Source: Hyphomicrobium sp. (GTDB taxonomy: Bacteria; Pseudomonadota; Alphaproteobacteria; Rhizobiales; Hyphomicrobiaceae). Taken from it: a stretch of 18,228 nt of DNA. Shown here piece after piece: positions 1 to 8,643 of the stretch. The notes under the pieces were generated by a model. That model was not told the origin of the DNA. It searched no databases and saw nothing but the letters and a program-made list of their open reading frames with translations. A program made the position numbers and the translations under genes. The first letter of the stretch is position 1, and each line of letters starts with the position of its first letter. Location of the stretch: positions 1 to 18,228 of the forward strand of contig JAUWCP010000024.1 in the NCBI GenBank assembly GCA_030609245.1. The letters run 5' to 3'.

Positions 1-1
1 C

Positions 2-1093
2 AACGCGCTGACGTTGCGCAGCGACCTGGTCTCCTCTGGCGCAATCTGCCAGTCGACATCCGACACGGAAGTGATCTTGCATCTGCTCTCGCGCTCGCCA
101 AAGCGGCGCATTGTTGAGCGCTTCGTAGACGCGCTGCGTCAGATCGAAGGTGCTTATGCGCTCGTCGCCCTCACCAACAACATGCTGATCGGTGCGCGCG
201 ATCCTATTGGCATCCGTCCTTTGGTCATTGGCCAGCTCGGCTCTTCGTATGTGCTCGCATCGGAGACCTGTGCACTCGACATAGTGGGTGCGAAGTTCCT
301 CCGCGAGGTGGAAAACGGCGAGGTCGTCGTCATCACCGAGCACGGACTGGAAAGCCACCGTCCCTTCCCGCTGCGACCTGCGCGGCCCTGCATCTTCGAG
401 TACATCTATTTCGCGCGGCCCGACTCCATTGTGGGGGGACGCACCGTCTATGACATCCGCAAGCAGATGGGCGTGCAGCTCGCACGCGAGGCTCCCGCCG
501 GCACCGACGTCATTGTTCCCATACCCGACTCAGGCGTTCCCGCCGCCATTGGCTTTTCACAAGAGGCCAACGTTCCCTTCGAGCTCGGCATCATCCGCAA
601 TCACTACGTGGGCCGCACCTTCATTGAACCAGAGCAGCGCATCCGCGCGCTGGGCGTGAAGCTCAAGCACTCGGCCACGGCCAGCATTATTCGCGGCAAT
701 CGTATTGTGCTCGTTGATGACAGCGTCGTGCGCGGTACGACCTCGAAAAAAATCGTGGGACTGATGTATGAGGCCGGCGCCAAAGAGGTCCACATGCGCA
801 TTGCCTCGCCGCCCATCACGAATCCCGACTATTACGGCATCGATACGCCCCTAAAGGTGGAACTATTGGCCGCCAACAAGAACCTGGAGGAAATGCGCGA
901 ATTCCTCGGCGCCGACTCCCTTGCCTTCCTTTCCGTCGAAGGCATCTACCGCGCCTTGGGATGCGATCACCGCGATGCGCAAAACCCGCAGTTCACAGAT
1001 CACTGCTTCACGGGCGAATACCCAACCGCGCTTACCGACCAGAATGGTCAGTCCGCCCCGCGGCAGTTGTCACTGCTCGCCGAGGTTGGGTAG
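2..1093 (+). CDS. purF: Amidophosphoribosyltransferase, 3' part (5' end outside window)
   Basis: Catalyses the first committed step of purine synthesis: PRPP plus glutamine to 5-phosphoribosylamine, in the cytoplasm. The reading frame is open from base 2, so the gene is cut by the window edge. About 363 residues remain of a family usually near 480-500. The fragment starts inside the glutaminase domain (GAICQSTSDTEVILHL, then GIRPLVIG and LASETCALD). It continues into the phosphoribosyltransferase domain, whose PRPP-binding motif VLVDDSVVRGTT is encoded around 706-741. The C-terminus has the family signature CFTGEYPT near 1005. The N-terminal catalytic Cys lies outside the window. Bacillus-type PurF binds a 4Fe-4S cluster; here two of the ligand positions appear replaced (NPDYYGID and TDHCFTG), so a cluster-free enzyme is likely. 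Identity is near certain. Confidence 0.97.
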   Translation, partial: NALTLRSDLVSSGAICQSTSDTEVILHLLSRSPKRRIVERFVDALRQIEGAYALVALTNNMLIGARDPIGIRPLVIGQLGSSYVLASETCALDIVGAKFLREVENGEVVVITEHGLESHRPFPLRPARPCIFEYIYFARPDSIVGGRTVYDIRKQMGVQLAREAPAGTDVIVPIPDSGVPAAIGFSQEANVPFELGIIRNHYVGRTFIEPEQRIRALGVKLKHSATASIIRGNRIVLVDDSVVRGTTSKKIVGLMYEAGAKEVHMRIASPPITNPDYYGIDTPLKVELLAANKNLEEMREFLGADSLAFLSVEGIYRALGCDHRDAQNPQFTDHCFTGEYPTALTDQNGQSAPRQLSLLAEVG

Positions 1094-1148
1094 GCCGGCT
1101 GCGCTGATCTCGCCTGGACATTTTATTTTGCGGCTTGGAAACCAGAAC

Positions 1149-1174
1149 GGGCTCTGAGGCTTGCCTCTAGGCCC
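1149..1174 (+). terminator. Possible hairpin downstream of purF
   Basis: GGGCTCTGAGG and CCTCTAGGCCC can pair around a CTTG loop, with one wobble and two internal mismatches, 55 bases after the purF stop. No T-run follows, so it is not a classical intrinsic terminator. It may only slow transcription before the dehydrogenase gene. Confidence 0.25.
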
Positions 1175-1235
1175 GGGTGGCGGCTAGGTGTCTAGAGAGC
1201 AAAGAACACGCCCGCCCGCACTCTGGATCTCGCCA

Positions 1236-2033
1236 ATGACATCCAAGACGACGTTTACCAACCGCCTAGCCCTCATAACGGGCGCCTCGCGTGGGATTGG
1301 CCGTGCGGTAGCGCTGGCCCTGGCGCGCCATGGCGCCCACGTCATCATAACGGCACGCACGGTTGGAGCCCTGGAAGAGCTTGACGATGAGATCAGGACG
1401 TTGGGCGGCAAGGCAACGCTCCTTACGCTCGATCTGCGCGATGGCGCAAAAATCGACCAGCTCGGACCGACCCTCTATCAGCGCTGGGGCAAGCTCGACA
1501 TTCTTATTGGGAATGCTGGAATCCTCGGTCCCCTCTCACCACTTAACCACGTCACCGAAGATGCGTGGAAGGCTGTGCTCGACATCAATCTGACTGCGAA
1601 CTGGCGGCTAATCCGCACGCTCGATCCACTGCTCAAACATTCTGATGCCGGGCGCGCAGTGTTCACCACCTCTTCGGGCGCGGCGAGTGCAAAGCGTGCC
1701 TATTGGGGACCCTATGGCGTCTCGAAGGCGGGGCTAGAGACGCTGGTCAAGACATATGCGCGCGAGGTTGAAAGCACACCTGTGCGCGCCAACCTCATCG
1801 ATCCCGGCAGCATCCAAACCGAGATGCGCGCCAAAGCGTTCCCCGGCGAAGATCCCAAAACCCTCCCCACGCCTGAAGACGTAGCGCCACTGTTTTTGGA
1901 GTTGGCCGCCCCTGAGTGTACGTTCAATGGTCGCGTGGTGAACTTTCGCGAATGGCAGAAGCGCAAACCGAAGCCAAAGCCAAAGCCTTCGCCCCCCGCC
2001 TCTGGCAAAAAAACTGACGCTAGTAACGCTTAG
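1236..2033 (+). CDS. Short-chain dehydrogenase/reductase (SDR), NAD(P)-dependent
   Basis: A classical SDR of 265 residues and an oxidoreductase of unknown substrate. The nucleotide-binding motif TGASRGIG is at residues 15-22, NAG at 93-95, a structural Asn near 118, the catalytic Ser at 146/147 and the YxxxK pair at Tyr160/Lys164. I chose the ATG at 1236. The frame is open to a GTG at 1188, but the extra 16 residues look unlike an SDR N-terminus. The last 25 residues are an unusual Lys/Pro tail (KPKPKPKPSPP) beyond the Rossmann core. The gene follows purF by 142 bp in the same direction, and its stop codon overlaps the stop of the convergent hydrolase gene. In this family the fold is certain; the substrate cannot be read from sequence. 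Confidence 0.93.
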   Translation: MTSKTTFTNRLALITGASRGIGRAVALALARHGAHVIITARTVGALEELDDEIRTLGGKATLLTLDLRDGAKIDQLGPTLYQRWGKLDILIGNAGILGPLSPLNHVTEDAWKAVLDINLTANWRLIRTLDPLLKHSDAGRAVFTTSSGAASAKRAYWGPYGVSKAGLETLVKTYAREVESTPVRANLIDPGSIQTEMRAKAFPGEDPKTLPTPEDVAPLFLELAAPECTFNGRVVNFREWQKRKPKPKPKPSPPASGKKTDASNA

Positions 2034-2827
2034 CCGACTTCGATCACCATCCCGTCAAAAGCCGGCTCAACGCCCTCGGGCAGCTCGCGCTTGAGTGCGT
2101 CGTAGTCGAGATCGGTCGTCATATGGGTCAGGACGGCGCGCTTGGGTTTCAGCCGCCCAATCCACTCCAGTGCCCGCTTGACGTGGAAATGGCTAGGATG
2201 CGGCGTGAAGCGCAGCGCATCCACGACCCACACATCAAGACCCTGCAGCAACGGTATCGACGCTTCCGGCACGTCGCTGATGTCGGGCGAATAGGCAAAA
2301 CCGCCGATGCGGAATCCCAACGAGGTCATATCGCCGTGCGCCTGCGGGACGGGAATGGCCTCGATGGGACCGGCCGGGCCATCGATCACAATAGGGTCAG
2401 GTGGGTTGATGATGTGCGGATTCAGGATTGCGGGGTAGCCCGAGCCAGGTGGCTTTACGAAACAGTAGCCGAACCTTTGCTCCAAACTGGCCAGCGTCTC
2501 AGCATCGGCCCAGATGTCGATACGCTGCTTCATCGCGTAACACACCATACGCAGATCATCGATGCCGTGAGTGTGATCGGCATGGTCGTGCGTAAAGAGG
2601 ACGCCGTGAAGCGCATCGGCACGCACGCTCAACAACTGCTCACGCAGGTCGGGCGATGCATCAACCAAGACGCGCGTGCGCCGGCCGTTGGCGGTTCGCT
2701 CGACAAGCGCTGCGCATCGCCGCCTTCGGTTCTTCGGATTGGCGGGGTCACAGGCACCCCACATGGTCCCAATGCGCGGCACGCCGCCTGATGAACCGCA
2801 GCCGAGGATCGTAACCCGTAAACTCAT
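2030..2827 (-). CDS. PhnP-like metallo-beta-lactamase-fold hydrolase
   Basis: A 265-residue metallo-hydrolase of the MBL fold. The metal-binding HDHADH motif is at residues 80-85, preceded by VLVDASPDLREQL. Further conserved points are the N-terminal GCGSSGGVPRIG, a His in PQAHGD, the Asp in YSPDISD, and a C-terminal LTHMTTDLDY. This pattern is typical of the PhnP/phosphodiesterase subgroup, which hydrolyses cyclic phosphodiesters; the substrate here is unknown. No phn genes are nearby, so a role in phosphonate breakdown is not supported. The start ATG at 2827 overlaps the tatD stop (ATGA, 2824-2827), implying translational coupling. It is the last gene of the minus-strand housekeeping block. 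Confidence 0.93.
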   Translation of the reverse strand: MSLRVTILGCGSSGGVPRIGTMWGACDPANPKNRRRRCAALVERTANGRRTRVLVDASPDLREQLLSVRADALHGVLFTHDHADHTHGIDDLRMVCYAMKQRIDIWADAETLASLEQRFGYCFVKPPGSGYPAILNPHIINPPDPIVIDGPAGPIEAIPVPQAHGDMTSLGFRIGGFAYSPDISDVPEASIPLLQGLDVWVVDALRFTPHPSHFHVKRALEWIGRLKPKRAVLTHMTTDLDYDALKRELPEGVEPAFDGMVIEVG

Positions 2828-3630
2828 GCTGTAGCCGTACCATTGGCCTCAGGCCGCGGCACTTTCTTAAAGAGACGGAAGAAATTCTGCGTCGTGGCCG
2901 CCGCCAGCTCGTCGATGGAAAGGCCGCGCGCCTGGGCGATCGCGGCCGCCGTGTGGACCACATAGGCCGGCTCGTTCGTCTTGCCACGATAGGGCATGGG
3001 CGCCAGAAACGGCGCGTCGGTCTCAACCAGCAAGCGCTCAAGCGGCACAGACTTAGCGATCTCGCGCAGCGCATCCGACTTCTTGAAGCTGACCACTCCG
3101 GAAAATGAGACATAGAGGCCGAGCTTCAGCGCGCGCGCCGCCAACTCTGGTCCGCCGGTATAGCAATGCAAGATCGCCGGGAACGGACCTTTGGCGTGCT
3201 CGTCTTCTAAAATCTGCACGGTGTCCTCCTCCGCATCACGCGTGTGAATCTCCAGCGGAAGCCCGGTCTGGCGTGCAGCGGCGATATGGCGGCGAAACCC
3301 TTCCGCCTGAGCTTCTGGGCTCGAGTGCTTGTAGTAATAGTCGAGCCCTGCCTCCCCGATTGCCACCACCTTGGGATGCTCGCTGAGGCGCACGATCTCC
3401 TCAAGTGGAATGTCAAGCTCCTCATGTGCATTGTGCGGGTGCGTGCCCACCGAGCAATAGACGTTCGCGTGCTCTTCGGCGATGCCCAGAATTTCGGGAA
3501 ACCGGCGGATGCGCGTGGAGATTGTCACGAGCACGCCAACGCCGGCCTCACGCGCGCGCGCCAGCACGCCGGTACGATCCTCCGCCAGCTGCGGGAAGTC
3601 GAGATGGCAGTGATGGTCGACAAACTTCAT
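2824..3630 (-). CDS. tatD: TatD family metal-dependent deoxyribonuclease
   Basis: A 268-residue TIM-barrel metal-dependent hydrolase; characterised TatD proteins are 3'-5' exodeoxyribonucleases linked to DNA repair and turnover. Metal-site motifs are all present in order: HxH at His7/His9 (DHHCHLD), Glu93 in GEAGLDYYY, His129 in EIHTRDA, His155 in HCYTG and Asp205 in ETDAPFLAP. Length matches the family. It sits 18 bp after metG and overlaps the hydrolase start by 4 bp. The metG-tatD-MBL order is common in alphaproteobacteria. It could be a close paralogue such as YcfH, which differs little at this level. Confidence 0.95.
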   Translation of the reverse strand: MKFVDHHCHLDFPQLAEDRTGVLARAREAGVGVLVTISTRIRRFPEILGIAEEHANVYCSVGTHPHNAHEELDIPLEEIVRLSEHPKVVAIGEAGLDYYYKHSSPEAQAEGFRRHIAAARQTGLPLEIHTRDAEEDTVQILEDEHAKGPFPAILHCYTGGPELAARALKLGLYVSFSGVVSFKKSDALREIAKSVPLERLLVETDAPFLAPMPYRGKTNEPAYVVHTAAAIAQARGLSIDELAAATTQNFFRLFKKVPRPEANGTATA

Positions 3631-3648
3631 GACGCGGTCTTCTTGTCC

Positions 3649-5304
3649 TTACCCACTTTTTGCCTTGCCCTTTTTCTCCTTGCCTTGGCTCTTCGGCGCG
3701 GGCTTTTTCACTGATGCTTTCTCAGCGACGCCATCGGCCTCGGGCTCAACGTAGCGCGGAAACACGCCCGTAGGTTCAGGTAAGACGGTGCCTGGCTGAA
3801 GCCGTCCCGCCGCGCCCAACGCCTTGAACGTGTGGGCATCGTCGGGCTGCCCTAAGAGGCCCAGAAGCTTCTCGGCCGAATGAGGCATGACCGGTGCAGC
3901 GAGGATCGCAATCTGGCGTACCACTTCCGCGGTCACATAGAGAGTGGTCGCCATGCGTTCGGGGTCGGACTTCTTTTTCACCCAAGGCTCTTCGCCGGCA
4001 AAGTAACGGTTTGCTTTCGCCACCACCGCCCAAACCGCGTCGAGGTATTTCGTCACCGCCTGGCGGTCCATTGCTTCGCGCGCCTTTGCGTAGATTGCAT
4101 CGGCCTCAGCGAGCATCGCCTGATCGGCGTCGGTGAATGCTCCGGGCTTAGGAACCCTACCTCCGCAGTTCTTGGCAATCATCGACAGTGAGCGCTGTGC
4201 AAGGTTTCCCAAGTCGTTGGCAAGATCGGCATTGATGCGGTTGACGATCGCCTCGGTGCTGTAATTTCCGTCCTGGCCGAAGACGACCTCACGCAGAAAG
4301 AAGTAGCGCACGGGGTCGAGACCATAAGCGTGTACGAGGTCGAAGGGGTCGATGACGTTGCCGACCGACTTCGACATCTTCTCACCCTTGTTCAGGACGA
4401 ACCCGTGCGAGAACACGCGAGCCGGAAGCGGAAGCCCCGCCGACATCAAGAATGCCGGCCAGTAGACCGCGTGAAAACGCAGAATGTCCTTTCCGATGAC
4501 GTGTACGTCGGCCGGCCAGAAGCTCCAACGCTTATCCTTTTCATCAGGGAAGCCGATGCCGGTGAGGTAATTGGTCAAGGCGTCGACCCACACGTACATC
4601 ACGTGCTTTTCCGTCCCCTCCTTCGCATCCCGCTTTCCGTTGGGAACCGGGATGCCCCAGTCGATCGTCGTGCGCGAAATCGACAAATCATCCAGGCCGC
4701 CCTTCACGAAGCTCATGACCTCGTTGCGCCGCTCCGGCGGTAGAATGAAATCGGCGTGCGCTTCATAGTGCGCCAGTAGCTTGTCCTCGTAAGCGGAAAG
4801 GCGGAAGAAAAACGTCTCCTCCTCAGTCCATTCTACGGGCGTACCTTGCGGCCCGCGGCGCACGCCGTCGTCGCCAAGGGTGGTCTCGGTCTCATTGTAG
4901 AACGCCTCATCGCGCACTGAGTACCAGCCAGAGTAGTTTTCCAGGAAGATGTCGCCCGACTTTTCCATGCGCCGCCAGATCTCCTCGCACGCGCGGTAGT
5001 GGCGCGTCTCGGTTGTGCGAATGAAATCATCGTTGGACAAACCGAGCAGGCCCGCCATCTCGCGGAATCGCTTGGCGTTGCGGTCGGCCAGCTCCCTCGG
5101 TGTCAGACCCTGTTCCGCCGCGGTCTGTTTCATCTTGAGGCCGTGCTCGTCCGTACCAGTAAGGAAGAAGACCTCCTTCCCGTCGAGACGTTCAAAACGC
5201 GCGATCGCGTCCGTCGCAATCGCCTCATAGGCATGGCCGATGTGCGGTTGTCCGTTGGGATAAGAAATCGCGGTGGTGATGTAGAATTCGGTGCGCCCGC
5301 TCAT
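3649..5304 (-). CDS. metG: Methionyl-tRNA synthetase
   Basis: Class I aminoacyl-tRNA synthetase that charges tRNA-Met with methionine in the cytoplasm; 551 residues. The HIGH motif is at residues 21-24 and KMSKS at 309-313. The connective region reads GWYSVRDEAFY and lacks the Cys clusters of the zinc-binding E. coli type, so this is the zinc-free MetG subgroup found in many alphaproteobacteria. The anticodon-binding helical domain follows. There is no C-terminal EMAP-like dimerisation domain; the protein ends in a Lys-rich tail of about 20 residues. It lies between holB (165 bp upstream) and tatD (18 bp downstream) on the same strand. Confidence 0.97.
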   Translation of the reverse strand: MSGRTEFYITTAISYPNGQPHIGHAYEAIATDAIARFERLDGKEVFFLTGTDEHGLKMKQTAAEQGLTPRELADRNAKRFREMAGLLGLSNDDFIRTTETRHYRACEEIWRRMEKSGDIFLENYSGWYSVRDEAFYNETETTLGDDGVRRGPQGTPVEWTEEETFFFRLSAYEDKLLAHYEAHADFILPPERRNEVMSFVKGGLDDLSISRTTIDWGIPVPNGKRDAKEGTEKHVMYVWVDALTNYLTGIGFPDEKDKRWSFWPADVHVIGKDILRFHAVYWPAFLMSAGLPLPARVFSHGFVLNKGEKMSKSVGNVIDPFDLVHAYGLDPVRYFFLREVVFGQDGNYSTEAIVNRINADLANDLGNLAQRSLSMIAKNCGGRVPKPGAFTDADQAMLAEADAIYAKAREAMDRQAVTKYLDAVWAVVAKANRYFAGEEPWVKKKSDPERMATTLYVTAEVVRQIAILAAPVMPHSAEKLLGLLGQPDDAHTFKALGAAGRLQPGTVLPEPTGVFPRYVEPEADGVAEKASVKKPAPKSQGKEKKGKAKSG

Positions 5305-5469
5305 GGGACTGAAGTCCTCGTGATGACAGATGGTAGATGCGAAAGTTCTGACGTCCTGATGTGTATTGCCGCTCTTCGCCTCACATTCGGGCGCAGTGCC
5401 TTATCAAGTCTGTCAACATTCGCATCTTAATCATCTGCTCAGCGGGCTTTCGATGTCAGCTAACGGACG

Positions 5470-6591
5470 TTACGGCTGCGTAGCTTCGACCAAGCCGCTC
5501 ACCGTGTCCAGGATGAGAGTTTTGCGATCCAGGTTGAGCGCTACTGTCTCAGCCTTCTCGCGGGCTACTCTTTCCCACAGGGCAGCAAAGGAGGCAAGCT
5601 TGGCCTCGCCGATAAGGCGGGCGGCAAGTTCGCGCTCCGCAGCCGTACCCTCGCCTGTGACTTGGGCGCGAATGAGCCGGGCGAGATGACCGAGAAATAA
5701 CTCGAAAAAGAGCTCGAAACGCTGCTGGGCAGCCGCCGGTTGCAGCTCGTCGGCCAGCGCGTGCACGCCGCGCCAATCGACCTGCGGCAAGCTCGCGGTG
5801 AGCTTTGCGATACGCTCGTGCAGTTCCCGTCCGCCCGCAGCCCACAGACCTAAAAGGCGTCCGACGCTGCCCTCCGACAGTCGTTCCAGCACCGGCCAGT
5901 CAGCCACGCCTGGTTCCTCCTGGCCCGTGGCTTCAAGTGCCTGGGCTGCCGCGGCACGCAGCGCGTCGTTCGACAGCGGCTGGAGGGCCAGTGTGCGGCA
6001 GCGCGACCGGATGGTTGGCAACAACCGTCCCGGTGCAGACGACACAAGTAGGAACACGGTACCCGGCGGCGGCTCCTCCAGAGACTTTAGAAGCGCGTTG
6101 GCGGCGTTGATGTTCAGTTCGTCCGCTTTATCGACGATGACGATGCGCCATGTGTCATCGGCAGCGCGATGCGCCAGGAATGAGCGCAGGCGGCGCACCG
6201 CATCGGTGGGGATCGAGGCGGTGAAACGCTTTGTCTTGGTGTCATAGGATCGCCGAATGAGGAGCAGGCCCGGATGCGAAAGCGCACGCACCTGATGGCT
6301 GGCAACGGTGTCATCGGAAACCGCTAAGCTTTGGCCTTTCGGATCCCGCTCGTCAGGACCTGCTAGAGCGGCCCGCGCGAAGCGATAGGCAAGCGTGGCC
6401 TTGCCAATTCCATCGCGACCGGCGAGCAACCAGCCGTGGTGCATGCGCCCGCTGGAAAGTGCCTCGGCCAGGGTGCGCTCTGCCTCCTCATGTCCAAACA
6501 GCGTCTGCGTTTCGCGCGGGTGCAGCACACCGTCGAGACGATCTGCCTCCGGCAACGATTCGATCTGGGTAACGGCGGGCGCGCGTGCCAT
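5470..6591 (-). CDS. holB: DNA polymerase III delta' subunit
   Basis: Clamp-loader subunit of the replicative polymerase, 373 residues. The N-terminal AAA+ domain has an intact P-loop GRDGIGKAT at residues 58-66 and the element IVIVDKADELN in the Walker B position, followed by NALLKSLEEPPPGT. The SRC arginine-finger motif (RSRCR) is also present. Both the intact P-loop and the absence of the four zinc-binding Cys differ from E. coli delta'. The C-terminal half is helical and Ala/Leu-rich, as expected for the collar domain. Its ATG overlaps the tmk stop by one base (TGATG at 6589-6593), so the pair is translationally coupled. tmk-holB is a widely conserved pair. Confidence 0.94.
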   Translation of the reverse strand: MARAPAVTQIESLPEADRLDGVLHPRETQTLFGHEEAERTLAEALSSGRMHHGWLLAGRDGIGKATLAYRFARAALAGPDERDPKGQSLAVSDDTVASHQVRALSHPGLLLIRRSYDTKTKRFTASIPTDAVRRLRSFLAHRAADDTWRIVIVDKADELNINAANALLKSLEEPPPGTVFLLVSSAPGRLLPTIRSRCRTLALQPLSNDALRAAAAQALEATGQEEPGVADWPVLERLSEGSVGRLLGLWAAGGRELHERIAKLTASLPQVDWRGVHALADELQPAAAQQRFELFFELFLGHLARLIRAQVTGEGTAAERELAARLIGEAKLASFAALWERVAREKAETVALNLDRKTLILDTVSGLVEATQP

Positions 6592-7253
6592 CAGCGCGGC
6601 TCCTTCAGCAATCGGTCGGTGATGCCGCTCCAGATCGCATCTGCAACGGCTTGCTCATCGGCACTTGCGTCGATGAGTATGCATCGTTGGGGCTCCGCCT
6701 TGGCGATCGCTGCAAACGCCTCGCGGAGCTTCTGGTGAAAATCGAGGCCGCGCTTTTCGTAGGCATCTGGCGTAGCGCTCGCCTGTGGTGCCTCGTTGCG
6801 TCGCGACTCAACGCGCTGCAAGCCAATCTCGACGGGAAGATCGAGGATGACGGTTACGTCAGGAGACGTCGGCTTGACGACAATCTCTTCAAGCGCATGG
6901 AACGCATCCAGAGACAGGCCGCCGGCATCGCACTGATAGACGCGCGTTGAATCGGAAAAGCGGTCGCAGATGACCCAGCGCCCGCAGAGCAGCGCGGGAC
7001 GCACAGTCTTGTCCAAATGGTCCGCCCGTGCCGCATAGAATAGAAGCGCTTCCGACAAGGCGGAGTGCGCAGGCGTTTTTGGGTCCAGGATGATGGTGCG
7101 CAACGTCTCGGCAAACGGCGAGCCGCCGGGCTCACGCGTTAGGAGCACGTCGAGGCTGCGGGCCCGCAGGCGTTCGGCTAGAAGCCGCACTTGCGTCGAC
7201 TTTCCAGACCCCTCACCGCCTTCAAAGGTGATGAATTTTCCCACTGCTGCCAT
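6591..7253 (-). CDS. tmk: Thymidylate kinase
   Basis: Phosphorylates dTMP to dTDP with ATP, supplying DNA precursors. The 220-residue length is typical of the family. The P-loop EGGEGSGKST is at residues 11-20, TREPGGSPFAE at about 39-49, and the DRF signature within CDRFSDSTRVYQ at about 96-107. The start ATG at 7253 directly precedes the conserved FITFEGGEGSGKST, so little doubt exists about the N-terminus. It is coupled to holB downstream. About 100 bp separate it from dacA upstream, where I see only a 5-bp hairpin (CCGGG/CCCGG) and no clear promoter. Confidence 0.97.
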   Translation of the reverse strand: MAAVGKFITFEGGEGSGKSTQVRLLAERLRARSLDVLLTREPGGSPFAETLRTIILDPKTPAHSALSEALLFYAARADHLDKTVRPALLCGRWVICDRFSDSTRVYQCDAGGLSLDAFHALEEIVVKPTSPDVTVILDLPVEIGLQRVESRRNEAPQASATPDAYEKRGLDFHQKLREAFAAIAKAEPQRCILIDASADEQAVADAIWSGITDRLLKEPR

Positions 7254-7351
7254 TACGCCGATCCACCGTGCGCTCGCCGCTCAACTAAGACCTTGCGTCC
7301 GGGCGCTACACCCGGTCGATGCCGTGGTTATCATGCTTGAGAGAGGCAGCG

Positions 7352-8548
7352 CTAGAGCGGGATCCAGCCCAGCGCCAAATGCGCCAAAGAGTCGAGGCCG
7401 CGACGGAACAAACTGCCCGGCTCCACGTCCTCAGCGGCATAGAGCGCCACCTCGTTAACGGCATTCGTCTGGCTCGTCACGCGCAGCTTGGCCACCTGAT
7501 CGCCTTTGCGAATTGGCGGCTTCAATGGACCCTGATAGGTGATTTCCGCCCTCAAGCGCGGGTTCTCGGGAACACGCGGCAGAATGACGGAGACTTCGCC
7601 CTTGCCGACGAGCGGGACATAAAAGCGCTCGCCACCCCACACGCGCGCATAGCCGACCGTCTCATCTGCATTGAAAAGTTTGAACGATGTGAAGCTGCGA
7701 AAGCCCCAGTTCAAAAGCTTGATACTTTCCGATTTGCGCGCCCGTTTCGTCGGCAACCCCATCACGACCGCGATCAGGCGCTTGCCATCCTGTTCCGCCG
7801 AAGAAACCATCCCATAACCCGATGCCTTGATGTAGCCTGTCTTGAGCCCATCAACACCGATGCGGGCCGACAGCAGTGGATTGCGATTGTAGAATTTGTG
7901 CCTTCGGTACTTAAAGAGTTTCTGGGAGAAGATTTTGTAAAACTCGGGATACTCGCGAATAATATGGCGCGAGAGCAAAGCAAGCTCACGCGCGGTCATC
8001 AGATGATCTGGATGATAGAGCCCCGTCGGGTTCCTGAAAGTAGACTTGGTCATCCCGAGGCGGCGGGCCTCAACCGTCATCCGTTTTGCAAAGGCTTCTT
8101 CCGAACCACTGATGCCTTCCGCAACAGCGATGCTGGCATCATTGCCCGACTGAACGATCATGCCCTTCAGAAGGTCGCTGATTGTCGCCTTGGTATTTAT
8201 GGGCACAAACATCGCCGACGTGTGCGAAGGGGCCCCGCCTGTGCGCCATGCGTGCTCGCTCATGACGAACTCGTCATCAAGCGAGAGCCGTCCGACCTTG
8301 ATCGCCTTGAAGACCACGGCAAGCGTCATCAGCTTGCTCATGCTCGCCGGTGGCAGCAGCTCATCGGCATTGTGCTGGAACAGAATCGCGCCAGTATCTG
8401 CGTCCATCAAGATCGCAGCCTTAGCGCGCGTGCCGAAATTGCTGCTTTGCCCGGCATCGGCCGAGCCAAAACTGAGCACCGCCACCGCGAGCATTGCAAA
8501 CGACCGCAAGATGGCATTGCCAATGCGCCAATTGGCCAAAAATGACAT
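7352..8548 (-). CDS. dacA: D-alanyl-D-alanine carboxypeptidase (penicillin-binding protein 5/6 family)
   Basis: A low-molecular-weight PBP that trims the terminal D-Ala of peptidoglycan stem peptides in the periplasm. Counting from the ATG at 8548, the active-site tetrad SMSK is at residues 69-72, SGN at 134-136 and KTG at 236-238. A C-terminal beta-rich domain follows. An N-terminal hydrophobic segment ending SADA|GQSS is a signal peptide. Two in-frame ATGs compete, at 8566 and 8548. I prefer 8548: GAAGG lies 5 bases before it, and the predicted promoter would leave almost no leader for 8566. The purine-rich GGGGGAGGG before 8566 keeps the longer form possible. The C-terminus lacks an obvious long amphipathic anchor. 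Confidence 0.93.
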   Translation of the reverse strand: MSFLANWRIGNAILRSFAMLAVAVLSFGSADAGQSSNFGTRAKAAILMDADTGAILFQHNADELLPPASMSKLMTLAVVFKAIKVGRLSLDDEFVMSEHAWRTGGAPSHTSAMFVPINTKATISDLLKGMIVQSGNDASIAVAEGISGSEEAFAKRMTVEARRLGMTKSTFRNPTGLYHPDHLMTARELALLSRHIIREYPEFYKIFSQKLFKYRRHKFYNRNPLLSARIGVDGLKTGYIKASGYGMVSSAEQDGKRLIAVVMGLPTKRARKSESIKLLNWGFRSFTSFKLFNADETVGYARVWGGERFYVPLVGKGEVSVILPRVPENPRLRAEITYQGPLKPPIRKGDQVAKLRVTSQTNAVNEVALYAAEDVEPGSLFRRGLDSLAHLALGWIPL

Positions 8549-8589
8549 GTCGGCCTTCAGAATCATTTTAATGATGCACCCTCCCCCAA

Positions 8590-8619
8590 ACTATCAAAGC
8601 AACAGCCTTACGGTGTCAA
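8590..8619 (-). promoter_or_regulatory. Predicted sigma70-type promoter of dacA
   Basis: On the minus strand, a perfect -35 TTGACA (8614-8619) is followed after 18 bases by GATAGT (8590-8595), which matches four of six -10 positions. It lies in the 77-bp gap between rlpA and dacA and would start transcription near 8583. Confidence 0.45.
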
Positions 8620-8643
8620 CGCTTTAAGCCTGCGTGTCTCTCG

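Noticed and set aside
2123..2791. Plus-strand open frame of 222 codons
   Set aside because: It is antisense to the MBL-fold hydrolase with an intact HDHADH site.
7319..8545. Long plus-strand open frame of 408 codons
   Set aside because: It is antisense to dacA, whose catalytic motifs are certain; GC-rich DNA often leaves the opposite strand open.
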